A DNA stretch of 64,000 nt, from assembly GCF_004011505.1 (NCBI RefSeq), contig NZ_SAUN01000001.1, positions 6,537,501 to 6,601,500 of the forward strand. Direction: 5' to 3'. How positions within the stretch are numbered: position 1 is the stretch's first letter; every line of letters starts with the position of its first letter. Below the pieces are notes generated by a model. The model was not told where the DNA came from. It saw only the letters and a program-made list of their open reading frames with translations, and searched no databases. Positions 1-8,137 of the stretch are shown one piece after another. The stretch is from Nonomuraea polychroma (GTDB lineage: Bacteria > Actinomycetota > Actinomycetes > Streptosporangiales > Streptosporangiaceae). The translations under genes were made by a program, and so were the position numbers.

Positions 1-864
1 AGCTACAGCGCCTACCACGCCTTCGCCCGCGCCCGGCTCAAGGCGCTGCCGCCGGGCCGCAAGCGCCCGGCCCCGCTGCACATCGAGGCCCCCTACAGCC
101 GCGAGCGGCGGGCCATGCTGGCGGCGGAGTTCCTGGCCTCGGACGCGGCCGAGCACCTGTCCGACCCGTCGGCCGCCTCGCGGTGCGCCGACCACATCAT
201 CGATTACGGCTGCGAGCAGGACTTCAACCGGCCGCTGCGGGTCAGCCCGACCAAGTGCGAGACGTTCCTGCTCGACTGGCTGCCGCGCAAAGTGCTGCTC
301 AGTGTGGCCGAGCAGGAGGCGATGCCGCACGTGCTCTCGGCGTGGGTGCGCTTCGCCGCGCACCGCACGGGGCTGCCCGAGCAGGGGCTCAAGGCCACGC
401 TGGACGCGGTGTGGGAGGCCACGGGCAAGTTCCCCGAGGCCTATCGGGATCCGACGTCGTTCGGGCTGGACCTGCCGCTGCTGGAGCGGCTGCTCCCGGA
501 CGGCGACCTGTCGGCGCTGGCCAGGCGGGTCTTCGCGTTCCCCTATCTGCAGGGGACGCACAACGGGATCGAGCTCGACACGCTCAACCCGGCCGACGAG
601 GCGGACCGGCGCACGTTACTGGAGATCGACCACGGCGGCACGATCGACCAGGAGCATCTGGCGTGGCACGAGGAGATCGCCACCCGGTTGTGGGAGGGCG
701 ACCCGCCGCAGCTGTGGGAGGCCGCGCAGCGCCTGCTCGATCTCGGCCACGACCGTCACGACGTGCTCCATGTGCTGATCGAGATCGCCGAGCGGATCGG
801 CGGCGACCCGGACGAGCTGGCCGCGGCCCTCGACGACATCGCCGACATCCCCGACGAAATCTAG
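1..864 (+). CDS. Conserved hypothetical protein, C-terminal part (runs off left edge)
   Basis: The reading frame is open from base 1 to a TAG at 862-864, so at least 287 residues are present and the true start lies outside the window. The first internal ATG is at 115. The protein is soluble and acidic, with no signal peptide, membrane segment or cofactor motif that I recognise. Its middle (FLLDWLPRKVLL followed by a helical stretch) resembles uncharacterised actinobacterial proteins that sometimes carry SEC-C metal-binding tails, but no SEC-C motif is visible here. It contains a TTA leucine codon near 616, rare in such GC-rich genomes. The stop codon TAG is also the first half of the -10 box of the next gene. 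Function unknown. Confidence 0.75.
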   Translation, partial: SYSAYHAFARARLKALPPGRKRPAPLHIEAPYSRERRAMLAAEFLASDAAEHLSDPSAASRCADHIIDYGCEQDFNRPLRVSPTKCETFLLDWLPRKVLLSVAEQEAMPHVLSAWVRFAAHRTGLPEQGLKATLDAVWEATGKFPEAYRDPTSFGLDLPLLERLLPDGDLSALARRVFAFPYLQGTHNGIELDTLNPADEADRRTLLEIDHGGTIDQEHLAWHEEIATRLWEGDPPQLWEAAQRLLDLGHDRHDVLHVLIEIAERIGGDPDELAAALDDIADIPDEI

Positions 865-878
865 AATATTCTTCTATG
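862..878 (+). promoter_or_regulatory. Leaderless promoter -10 box (TAGAAT) for the thioesterase gene
   Basis: TAGAAT at 862-867 is followed by 8 bases and then the ATG at 876, the geometry of actinobacterial leaderless promoters in which transcription begins at or next to the start codon. No Shine-Dalgarno is present. The same arrangement, with nearly the same bases, precedes the haloalkane dehalogenase at 14555. Confidence 0.55.
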
Positions 879-1646
879 TCGATGTACACCCGCCTGGCCG
901 AGGGCCGCTACCTGGCGTCGGAGCACACGCAGGGGCCCTGGGACCCGGCCACTCAGCACATGGGCCCGGTCACCGCGCTCATCGTCCACGAGCTGGCCCG
1001 GACCGCGCCGCGTCCGGGATTGGAGCCGTCCCGGCTCGTGGTGGACGTGTTCGCGCCGGTGCCCGTCGCCGAGCTGGAGATCGCGACCGACGTGGCGCGT
1101 GACGGCAAGCGCGTGCAATGCCTCACCGCGAGCGTGTCGTCCGGCGGCCGTGAATACGCCAGGGCGAGTGCCTGGCGCATCCGCGAGGCGGACACGCCCG
1201 CGACGCCGGTCCCCGGCCCGCCCGCCCCCGTGCCGCCGCGCTCGGATGAGCACGCGCGCTCGTGGCTGGGCTCCGGTTTCGGGTACGGCAAGGCGCTCGA
1301 CTGGCGTTTCGTCACCGGCGGCCCCATGGAGCTCGGCCCTGCAACGGTGTGGGGCAGGCTCACGATCCCGCTGGTCGAAGGCGAGGAGATGACCCCGCTG
1401 GAGCGGCTGGCGGTGTTCGCCGACAGCGGCAACGGGGTCAGCTTCGCCGTCGACTTCGCCACCCACGTGTTCGTGAACGTGGACCTGACGATCTCCCTGT
1501 TCCGCTCCCCCGAGGGCGAGTGGATCTGCCTGGACGCCGAGACCGTCATCGGCCCGTCCGGCAGAGGGCTGACCCGCTCCACCCTGTACGACGAGAGCGG
1601 CCAGGTCGGGACGGCGACTCAGACCCTGTTCGTCGCGCCAAGATGA
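876..1646 (+). CDS. Thioesterase family protein (double hot-dog, acyl-CoA thioesterase-like)
   Basis: A 256-residue soluble protein with the pattern of the TesB-like/4HBT_3 double hot-dog family. The first half holds the HMGPVTALIVHELART helix and a LVVDVFAPVPVAELEI strand pair. A proline-rich linker (about residues 107-122) leads to a second hot-dog half ending in strands around SLFRSPEGEWICLDAET. Such enzymes hydrolyse acyl-CoA thioesters in the cytoplasm; the substrate is not readable here. The ATG at 876 was chosen because it sits 8 bases after a TAGAAT box. An upstream in-frame extension exists but lies inside the preceding gene. The stop is 12 bp before pxpA, so co-transcription with the oxoprolinase genes is likely. 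Confidence 0.8.
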   Translation: MSMYTRLAEGRYLASEHTQGPWDPATQHMGPVTALIVHELARTAPRPGLEPSRLVVDVFAPVPVAELEIATDVARDGKRVQCLTASVSSGGREYARASAWRIREADTPATPVPGPPAPVPPRSDEHARSWLGSGFGYGKALDWRFVTGGPMELGPATVWGRLTIPLVEGEEMTPLERLAVFADSGNGVSFAVDFATHVFVNVDLTISLFRSPEGEWICLDAETVIGPSGRGLTRSTLYDESGQVGTATQTLFVAPR

Positions 1647-1658
1647 CGGGGAGTTGCC

Positions 1659-2426
1659 ATGATGGATGCCATGGTGATCGACCTCAACGCGGACCTGGGC
1701 GAAGGCTTCGGCATCTGGCGCCTCGGCGACGACCTGGCGCTGCTCGACATCGTCACGAGCGCCAACGTGGCCTGCGGCTTCCATGCCGGTGACCCCGTCA
1801 CGATCAGGCGCACCTGCGCGGCGGCCGTGGACCGGGGCGTGACGATCGGGGCGCAGGTGTCCTACCGCGACCTGGCGCACTTCGGCCGCAGGGAGATGGA
1901 CGTCGAGCCCGAGGAGCTGTGTGCGGAGGTCCTCTACCAGCTCGCCGCGGTCGACGGCATCGCCAGGGCGATGGGCGGCCGGGTGTCGTACGTCAAGCCG
2001 CACGGCGCGCTCTACAACCGGATCTGCCGCGACGAGGTCCAGGCCGCGGCGGTGATCGACGCGGTGGCCGACTACGACCCGTCCCTGCCGGTGCTGACGC
2101 TGCCGGGTTCGGTCGTGCACAAGGTGGCGGCGGCCGAGGGTGTGCCGACGGTGAACGAGGCGTTCGCGGACCGCGCGTACACGCCGGCCGGGACGCTCGT
2201 CCCGCGCAGGGAGCCGGACGCCGTGCTCCACGACCCCGCGGCGGTGGCCCACCGTGCCCTCCAGATGGCCGTGGAAGGCTCTGTGACGGCCGTGGACGGC
2301 AGTTCCGTACCGATTTCCGCCCGTTCCATCTGCGTCCACGGAGACACGCCTGACGCCGTCCGGCTGGCTCAGGGGGTGCGGGACACGTTGCTGGCGGCCG
2401 GAGTGGTCCTGCAGGCGTTCGCGTGA
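1659..2426 (+). CDS. pxpA: 5-oxoprolinase subunit A (LamB/YcsF family)
   Basis: A 255-residue LamB/YcsF family protein. Family hallmarks are the N-terminal IDLNADLGEGFG, the SANVACGFHAGDP segment and the VKPHGALYN motif. With PxpB and PxpC it forms the prokaryotic ATP-dependent 5-oxoprolinase, which opens 5-oxo-L-proline (pyroglutamate, a spontaneous damage product of glutamine and glutamate) to L-glutamate in the cytoplasm. The ATG at 1659 follows GGGGAG with six bases between; a second ATG follows at 1662. Its stop overlaps the GTG of pxpB by four bases, so the three genes form a tight translationally coupled operon in A-B-C order. Confidence 0.93.
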   Translation: MMDAMVIDLNADLGEGFGIWRLGDDLALLDIVTSANVACGFHAGDPVTIRRTCAAAVDRGVTIGAQVSYRDLAHFGRREMDVEPEELCAEVLYQLAAVDGIARAMGGRVSYVKPHGALYNRICRDEVQAAAVIDAVADYDPSLPVLTLPGSVVHKVAAAEGVPTVNEAFADRAYTPAGTLVPRREPDAVLHDPAAVAHRALQMAVEGSVTAVDGSSVPISARSICVHGDTPDAVRLAQGVRDTLLAAGVVLQAFA

Positions 2427-3037
2427 TCCGGATGGCCGGGGAGCACGGGCTGCTCGTGGAGACGGGCTCGCTGGAGTTGTCGCACCGGCTGGATGCGGCG
2501 CTGCGGGCGGACCGGCCGGAGGGGGTCGTGGAGATCGTGCCGGGGCCGGACACCGTCCTGGTGGTGGCTCCTGGTGCGGATCAGGCGCGGTTGCGGGCGC
2601 GGCTGGAGGCGGTCGTCGCCGGGGAGCGCGGCAGGGAGCGGGCCGGCGTGGCCGCGGGGCCGGTCGTGACGATTCCCGTGGTCTATGACGGCGCGGATCT
2701 CGATTCCGTGGCGGCACTGGCCGGGATCTCCGTGGCAGAGGTGATCCAGCGGCATCTGGGGCGGGAGCTGGTCGTGGGGTGGCTGGGGTTCGCGCCGGGG
2801 TTCGCCTATCTCACCGGACTGGATCCGGTGCTGGAGACGCCGAGGCTGGACACGCCGCGCACGTCGGTGCCCGCCGGGTCGGTGGCGATCGCGGGACCGT
2901 ACTCGGCGGTCTATCCGAGTGCATCCCCCGGTGGGTGGCGGCTGCTGGGGCGCACGTCCGTGCGGGTGTGGGACGTGGCGGCGGACCCGCCGTCGTTGTT
3001 CCAGCCGGGTACGCGTGTGCGGTTCGAGCAGGCATGA
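2423..3037 (+). CDS. pxpB: 5-oxoprolinase subunit B (allophanate hydrolase subunit 1-like)
   Basis: A 204-residue member of the allophanate hydrolase subunit 1 / KipI family. Recognisable blocks are VVEIVPGPDTVLV, the IPVVYDG segment, WLGFAPGFAYLTGLD and VPAGSVAIAGPYSAVYP. It is the partner of PxpC and supplies part of the ATP-dependent phosphorylation and ring-opening site of 5-oxoprolinase. It begins with GTG inside the pxpA stop region (GTGA overlap) and ends inside the ATGA that starts pxpC. KipI homologues also inhibit sporulation kinases in Bacillus, but the gene order here argues for the oxoprolinase role. Confidence 0.92.
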   Translation: MIRMAGEHGLLVETGSLELSHRLDAALRADRPEGVVEIVPGPDTVLVVAPGADQARLRARLEAVVAGERGRERAGVAAGPVVTIPVVYDGADLDSVAALAGISVAEVIQRHLGRELVVGWLGFAPGFAYLTGLDPVLETPRLDTPRTSVPAGSVAIAGPYSAVYPSASPGGWRLLGRTSVRVWDVAADPPSLFQPGTRVRFEQA

Positions 3038-3882
3038 TCGAGGTTCTCGCGCCCGGTCCGTACGCGACCGTCCAGGACCTCGGGCGGCCCGGATACGCCC
3101 ACCTGGGGGTGCCGCGCTCGGGGGCGGCGGACGCGGCGAGCCTGCGGCTGGCGAACCGGCTCGTGGGCAACGCCGAGGCGCTGGCGGGGATCGAGCTGAC
3201 CTTCGGCATGGCGCGGCTGCGGTTCCTCCAGGGGGCGTGGGTGGCGTTGGCCGGGGCGCCGGTGCCTGCCGGTCCCGTCCGCGGGGCGGGCATGGGGGCG
3301 CCGTTCTGGGTTCCGGAGGGCGCGGAGCTGCGGCTGGGCGCGCCGGAGTGGGGGTTGCGCACGTATCTGGCGGTGCGCGGCGGGATCGCGGTCGAGCCGG
3401 TGCTCGGCAGCCGGTCCACAGACTCGCTCTCGGGACTGGGGCCGGAGCCGCTGCGGGCCGGCACGCTGCTGCCGGTGGGGCGGCCGGAGGGCGTGATCGC
3501 GGTGGATGTGGCGCCGCCGCCGGAGCGGCGGCCGGCCGTGCTGCGGGTGCTGCCGGGGCCGCGCGACGACTGGTTCGCGCCCGAGGCGCTGGAGGAGATG
3601 TGCGCGCGGCCGTACACCGTGAGCCAGGACAGCAACCGCGTCGGCGTGCGGCTGCACGGGCCGGAGCTGGCCCGCGCGAAGGAGGGCGAGCTGCCGAGCG
3701 AGGGCATGGTGACCGGGGCGATCCAGGTGCCGCCGAGCGGGCAGCCCATCGTGTTCCTGGCCGACCATCCGCCGACGGGCGGCTATCCGGTCATCGGCGT
3801 CGTACGCGCCGCGGACCTGGCGGTCGCCGCCCAGCTCAGGCCGGGCGACGAGGTGTGGTTCACAACTCGACCCGGCCGGTGA
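3034..3882 (+). CDS. pxpC: 5-oxoprolinase subunit C (biotin-dependent carboxyltransferase-like)
   Basis: A 282-residue member of the allophanate hydrolase subunit 2 / KipA family. Signature blocks are TVQDLGRPGYAHLGVPRSGAAD near the start, RTYLAVRGGI, LGSRSTD, SQDSNRVGVRL and the C-terminal ILADHPPTGGYPVIG-type loop (here VFLADHPPTGGYPVIG). It completes the PxpABC 5-oxoprolinase. The ATG overlaps the pxpB stop by four bases (ATGA). A longer frame begins at 2779, but it runs inside pxpB and lacks family similarity. Its last 23 bases overlap tail to tail with the PhzF gene on the other strand. Confidence 0.92.
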   Translation: MIEVLAPGPYATVQDLGRPGYAHLGVPRSGAADAASLRLANRLVGNAEALAGIELTFGMARLRFLQGAWVALAGAPVPAGPVRGAGMGAPFWVPEGAELRLGAPEWGLRTYLAVRGGIAVEPVLGSRSTDSLSGLGPEPLRAGTLLPVGRPEGVIAVDVAPPPERRPAVLRVLPGPRDDWFAPEALEEMCARPYTVSQDSNRVGVRLHGPELARAKEGELPSEGMVTGAIQVPPSGQPIVFLADHPPTGGYPVIGVVRAADLAVAAQLRPGDEVWFTTRPGR

Positions 3883-4690
3883 CGCACGTGACGACCGAGC
3901 CGCCCACCCAGACGTCGTCCGGGGAGCCGGCGGAGATGTGGATCCGCCCCCCGCGCCCGATCGCGGTGCCCTGGGCGGCCACGTAGGGGGCCTTGGCGCG
4001 GCCGGTGCGCAGGAGCCACTGGGCCAGCGAGGCGTTCAGGCTGCCCGTCACGGGGTCTTCCACGGTGGAGCCCTGGTGCGGGATGAAGGCGCGCACCTCG
4101 AACGCGCACGGCGCGCCATCCAGGTACGGTCCGGCCACGCCCACGGTGCACGGCACCGGTCCCGGCCGCAGCGCGAGCACCGACGCGGCGTCCGCGAGCA
4201 GCACGCCGACCCAGCCGGGACCGTTGTCGGCCCATTCGGCGGCCACGATGTCATCGCGCTCGATCCCGAGTGACTCGGCGATGCGCTCGACGAGCTCTTC
4301 CTCCACGGGCCCGGAGCGCACCAGCGGCGGCGCCTGGAAGGCAAGGCGCCCGTCGATCCTGCGCAGCCGTACCAGCCCGGCGCCGCACTCCTGGACGATC
4401 TCCCCGTCCACGCGGGACACGCCGCCCGCCTCCAGCCAGGCGTGGCAGGACCCCAGTGTGGGGTGCCCGGCGAAGGGCAGCTCGGTCTCCGTGGTGAAGA
4501 TCCGCACCCGGTAGTCGGCCTCGGGAGTGGTCGGGGGAAGCAGGAAGGTGGTCTCGGCCAGGTTCGTCCACTTGGCGAACCGCTGCATCTCTTCCGTGCC
4601 CAGCCCCTCGCCGTCCAGCACGACCGCCAGGGCGTTGCCGTGGAACGGCGTGGCGGGGAACACATCAACCTGGGTGAAAGCACGCGACAT
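3860..4690 (-). CDS. PhzF family isomerase/epimerase-like protein
   Basis: A 276-residue PhzF-fold protein of two similar alpha/beta barrel halves. Family motifs are the N-terminal VDVFPATPFHGNALAVV (containing G-N-P/A), NLAETTFLLPP with the glutamate equivalent to the catalytic Glu45 of PhzF, FAGHPTLGSCHAWLE, and VEDPVTGSLNASLAQWL near the C-terminus. PhzF itself isomerises DHHA in phenazine synthesis. Most homologues outside phenazine clusters, as here (no other phz gene in view), have unknown small-molecule substrates. The ATG at 4690 fits the family N-terminus; the frame stays open far upstream but that part runs opposite sthA. It overlaps the pxpC end. Confidence 0.85.
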   Translation of the reverse strand: MSRAFTQVDVFPATPFHGNALAVVLDGEGLGTEEMQRFAKWTNLAETTFLLPPTTPEADYRVRIFTTETELPFAGHPTLGSCHAWLEAGGVSRVDGEIVQECGAGLVRLRRIDGRLAFQAPPLVRSGPVEEELVERIAESLGIERDDIVAAEWADNGPGWVGVLLADAASVLALRPGPVPCTVGVAGPYLDGAPCAFEVRAFIPHQGSTVEDPVTGSLNASLAQWLLRTGRAKAPYVAAQGTAIGRGGRIHISAGSPDDVWVGGSVVTCVTGRVEL

Positions 4691-4750
4691 ACGTCGAAGT
4701 CTCCCAGAGAGGGCTTTCCCCGTTAACATGCCGCCCCCAGACTGTACGGT

Positions 4751-6163
4751 GTGGCGGACTTTGATGTTGTGGTCCTGGGTTCCGGACCTGGTGGGCAGAA
4801 GGCCGCGATCGCGGCGGCGAAACTCGGCAAGCGTGTCGCGATAGTCGAGAAAAGGCACATGATCGGCGGCGTGTGCATCAACACGGGCACCATCCCGTCG
4901 AAGACCCTGCGCGAGGCGGTCCTCTACCTCACGGGGCTCAACCAGCGCGAGCTCTACGGCGCAAGCTACCGCGTGAAGGAGGAGATCACGGTAGCGGACC
5001 TGGGGATGCGCACGCAGCACGTCATCGGCCGGGAGATCCAGGTCATCCGCAGCCAGCTCGCCCGCAACCACGTGACCGTCCTGCACGGCACCGGCCGGTT
5101 CCTGGACCCGCACACGATCGGGATCACCCACGACGACGAGAGCGCGGAGAAGAAGGTCACCGCGGAGAAGATCGTGATCGCCACCGGCACGTCCCCTGCC
5201 CGCCCGGACAGCGTCGAGTTCGACGGCAGGACGGTCATCGACTCCGACGCGATCCTGCACCTGGAGCAGGTGCCCGAGACGCTCGTCGTGGTGGGTGCCG
5301 GGGTCATCGGCATCGAGTACGCCTCCATGTTCGCCGCGCTCGGCACCAAGGTGACGGTCGTGGAGCGGCGCGAGCGCATGCTGGAGTTCTGCGACCTGGA
5401 GATCGTCGAGGCGCTCAAGTACCACTTGCGGGACCTGGCGGTGACCTTCAGGTTCGGCGAGAACGTGGCGGCCGTCGAGCGCCGCCCCGGCGGCGCGCTG
5501 ACCCTGCTGGAGAGCGGCAAGAAGATCCCCGCCGACTGCGTCATGTACTCGGCCGGCCGCCAGGGCAAGACCACCGAGCTGTGCCTGGAGGCGGCCGGCC
5601 TGGCCGCCGACGCGCGGGGCCGGATCAAGGTGGACGAGAACTACGCCACGCCCGTCCCGCACATTTACGCGGTCGGCGACGTGATCGGCTTCCCCGCGCT
5701 GGCGGCCACGTCGATGGAGCAGGGCCGGCTGGCCGCCCAGCACGCGTGCGGCGAGCCGGTCGAGGAGCTGGCCGACCTGCCACCCATCGGCATCTACACG
5801 ATCCCGGAGATCAGCTTCGTCGGGAAGTCGGAGGACGAGCTGACCCGGGACAAGATCCCCTTCGAGGTGGGCATCTCGCGCTACCGCGAGCTGGCCAGGG
5901 GACAGATCATCGGTGACTCGTACGGGATGCTCAAGCTGCTGGTGTCCTCCGAGGACCGGCGGCTGCTGGGCGTGCACGTGTTCGGCACGGGCGCGACGGA
6001 GCTGGTGCACATCGGGCAGACCGTGATGGGGTGCGGCGGGACGGTGGACTACCTGGTCAACGCGGTGTTCAACTATCCGACGCTGGCGGAGTCGTACAAG
6101 GTGGCGGCGCTGGACGCGATGAACAAGATGCGGGTGGTGGCCCGGCTCACGGCAGGCATGTGA
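4751..6163 (+). CDS. sthA: Soluble (Si-specific) NAD(P)+ transhydrogenase
   Basis: A 470-residue flavoprotein disulfide-reductase-family protein. FAD-binding GSGPGG lies at about residues 9-14, NAD-binding GAGVIGIEYASMFAALG near 185, and the second FAD motif YAVGDVIGFP near 305, followed by the dimerisation domain. The redox-active cysteine pair of lipoamide dehydrogenase is broken (CINTGTIPSKTL, CxxxxT), the known SthA signature, so it transfers hydride between NADPH and NAD+ rather than reducing disulfides. The GTG at 4751 gives the family N-terminus ADFDVVVLGSGPGG. No good Shine-Dalgarno is visible, and a CAGACT hexamer 7 bases upstream could be a -10 box of a leaderless start. Confidence 0.93.
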   Translation: MADFDVVVLGSGPGGQKAAIAAAKLGKRVAIVEKRHMIGGVCINTGTIPSKTLREAVLYLTGLNQRELYGASYRVKEEITVADLGMRTQHVIGREIQVIRSQLARNHVTVLHGTGRFLDPHTIGITHDDESAEKKVTAEKIVIATGTSPARPDSVEFDGRTVIDSDAILHLEQVPETLVVVGAGVIGIEYASMFAALGTKVTVVERRERMLEFCDLEIVEALKYHLRDLAVTFRFGENVAAVERRPGGALTLLESGKKIPADCVMYSAGRQGKTTELCLEAAGLAADARGRIKVDENYATPVPHIYAVGDVIGFPALAATSMEQGRLAAQHACGEPVEELADLPPIGIYTIPEISFVGKSEDELTRDKIPFEVGISRYRELARGQIIGDSYGMLKLLVSSEDRRLLGVHVFGTGATELVHIGQTVMGCGGTVDYLVNAVFNYPTLAESYKVAALDAMNKMRVVARLTAGM

Positions 6164-6176
6164 GCCGGGCTCCTTC

Positions 6177-8021
6177 CTAAGAGAGGGTCCACTTCTGGTT
6201 GGCGGCGCCCGTGCAGGTCCAGATCTGCAGGCGGGTGCCGTCGGCGCTGGTGTTGCCGGTGACGTCGGCGCATTTGGCGGCGGCCGGGTTCACCAGGTCG
6301 CGGCCGGCGGTGTGGGTCCACTGCTGGTTGGCGCCGCCGGTGCACGACCACAACTGCAGCTTGCTGCCGTCGGCGGTGCCGTGGTCGACCACGTCGAGAC
6401 ACTTGCCGAGGGCGCGGAGCGTGCCATCGCCGGGGCGGGTCCACTGCTGGGCGGGCGTGCCGTTGCAGGTGTAGAGCTGGACGGGGGTGCCGTCGGCGCT
6501 GCTGGCGCCGGCCACGTCGATGCACTTGCCGGCCAGGCCGGTGATCGGCCCGCCGCTCGTGCCCTGGCTGCCCGACCAGGTGAAGGTCGCGGTGGTACGG
6601 GCAGGCAGCGTGTAGACGAAGGACTGGCCGCCCCAGTCGACCCTGATCGACTGGGGCGACGTGCCGCCGTTGTGGGCGATCAGGGCCTTGGAGCCGTCGG
6701 GGTTGCGCCAGGCGACGTTCTGGACCGTGTTGTTGGCGGTCGAGGCGATCCGGTACGCGCCCGGCTTGACGAACTTGGTCAGGTGGCCGGTCGTGTAGTA
6801 CTCGATCGTGTAGTCGACCTGGCCCGCTCGCTCGCCGCCCTCCTGGACCGTGATCAGGCCGGTGCAGGTGCCGCAGCCGCCGTTGTGCGGGCCCATGTGC
6901 TGGTTGAGCGCCAGACTCCACTTGACCAGGCTGCGGCTCCAGTTACGGGCATAGGTCACGATGTCGGCCATGTCCTCGTTGTGCTGGTTGGCGATCCAGG
7001 TGCCGCCCGAATGCTCGGTGCTGAACTGCGACACCGCCGGGTACTGGTCGTGCACCTGCGTGCCGACGGCCGGGTCACCCCAGTAGCCGTGCCAGGCGAT
7101 GCCGCCGAACAGCGGGTCGTTGCGGATCCCCGCGTCAGCGAGGATGGGCTGGCCGATCTGGCCGTAGTCGCCGTAGTTCCAGTCGTGGACGAGCACCTTG
7201 GTGGTGATCCCCGCGGCCCGGAAGGCCGGGTAGACGAAGTTCTTGGTGAACTCGATGAGGCCGGAGGCGTTCCAGGACATGCCCGGGTAGTTCATGGCGG
7301 TCGGGTTGGACGCCTGGCAGCAGTTGGGCTCGTTCTGGACCGAGATGTAGTCCACCGGGATGCCGGCGGCCCGGTAGCTCTGGATGTACTTGACCAGGTA
7401 CTGGGCGTACATGCCGTAGTACTCCCACTTCAGCCAGCCCATCTGGTCCATCCGGCCGTTGTCCTTCATCCAGCCGGGGGCGCTCCACGGCACGCCCTTG
7501 ACCCGCAGCGCCGGGTTGAGCTGCTTGGCCTGGGCGGTGAGCAGGCGGACATTGGTGTCGTAGCCGTTGGCGCCGAAGTCGTTCAGGTCGCAGCAGGTGT
7601 CGTCGAGCGAGACCATGCCGGGGCGGGACAGGTCGGAGGCGCCGATCGGGTTGCGGACGAACGACAGGCCGATGCCGTCGGCCGGGGAGAACAGCTTGCG
7701 CATCGCCGCGTCGCGGGTGGCCGCACTGACCGGGCCGCCGCGCAGCAGGTAGGCGGTGGTGTCCGTGATCGACGCGCCGCCGCCTTCGAACTGCTGGTAC
7801 GTGGTGCTCTCGTTGACCGTGATCGTGTGATTGGCGCTGCCGCCCGCGGGGCCGAAGGCGATGGGGCTCTGCTGCTGCAGGCCGCGGGTGACGTTCCGGC
7901 CTCCGGAGTCGGAGGTGGTGGTGAGCCAGATGTTCACCTGCTCGCCGGCGGCGAGCGCCGGGGCGGGCACGGCCAGCCATAAGGCGGCGGCGCAGGCCAG
8001 CGCGAGAAGGATTCTGGACAC
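6177..8021 (-). CDS. Secreted glycoside hydrolase family 30 enzyme with C-terminal ricin-type (CBM13) lectin domain
   Basis: 614 residues: a Sec signal peptide ending near APALAA, a GH30 (beta/alpha)8 barrel with side beta-domain to about residue 480, a short linker, then a ricin-type beta-trefoil with three QxW-type repeats (PAQQW, ANQQW, ANQKW). The acid/base glutamate is in ISVQNEP and the probable nucleophile glutamate in FSTEHSGG. GH30 members cleave beta-1,6-glucan, beta-1,6-galactan, glucosylceramide or xylan; the subfamily is not decided here. The GTG at 8021 was chosen because AAAGGA lies before it and the signal peptide begins there; an upstream ATG at 8078 would add 19 unhelpful residues. 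A LacI gene lies just upstream on the same strand and is the likely regulator. Confidence 0.88.
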   Translation of the reverse strand: MSRILLALACAAALWLAVPAPALAAGEQVNIWLTTTSDSGGRNVTRGLQQQSPIAFGPAGGSANHTITVNESTTYQQFEGGGASITDTTAYLLRGGPVSAATRDAAMRKLFSPADGIGLSFVRNPIGASDLSRPGMVSLDDTCCDLNDFGANGYDTNVRLLTAQAKQLNPALRVKGVPWSAPGWMKDNGRMDQMGWLKWEYYGMYAQYLVKYIQSYRAAGIPVDYISVQNEPNCCQASNPTAMNYPGMSWNASGLIEFTKNFVYPAFRAAGITTKVLVHDWNYGDYGQIGQPILADAGIRNDPLFGGIAWHGYWGDPAVGTQVHDQYPAVSQFSTEHSGGTWIANQHNEDMADIVTYARNWSRSLVKWSLALNQHMGPHNGGCGTCTGLITVQEGGERAGQVDYTIEYYTTGHLTKFVKPGAYRIASTANNTVQNVAWRNPDGSKALIAHNGGTSPQSIRVDWGGQSFVYTLPARTTATFTWSGSQGTSGGPITGLAGKCIDVAGASSADGTPVQLYTCNGTPAQQWTRPGDGTLRALGKCLDVVDHGTADGSKLQLWSCTGGANQQWTHTAGRDLVNPAAAKCADVTGNTSADGTRLQIWTCTGAANQKWTLS

Positions 8022-8054
8022 GGCTGAGTCCTTTCGGGCGGGGGGTGATGCCCT

Positions 8055-8106
8055 TGAAACAAATGAAACAGGCAACAAACTTTACTTAGAAGAACATGAG
8101 TAAAGT
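8055..8106 (-). promoter_or_regulatory. Candidate operator region of the GH30 gene
   Basis: The 116 bp between the LacI gene and the GH30 gene are AT-rich for this genome. A perfect 8-bp inverted repeat (ACTTTACT at 8079-8086, AGTAAAGT at 8099-8106) has a 12-bp spacer. Two direct copies of TGAAACA lie at 8055-8070 and a third copy at 8130-8136. On the coding strand a TTGACG -35-like hexamer precedes the inverted repeat. Either element could be the LacI binding site. Confidence 0.4.
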
Positions 8107-8137
8107 GCGCCGTCAAGCCGTGTAACTAATGAAACAA

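Noticed and set aside
183..875. Long plus-strand frame extending upstream of the thioesterase start
   Set aside because: It runs in a second frame through the preceding gene, translates to Arg/Ala/Gly-rich sequence, and the thioesterase fold and -10 box both begin at 876.
3860..4690. Phenazine biosynthesis gene cluster
   Set aside because: Only a PhzF-fold protein is present; none of phzA-E or phzG is nearby.
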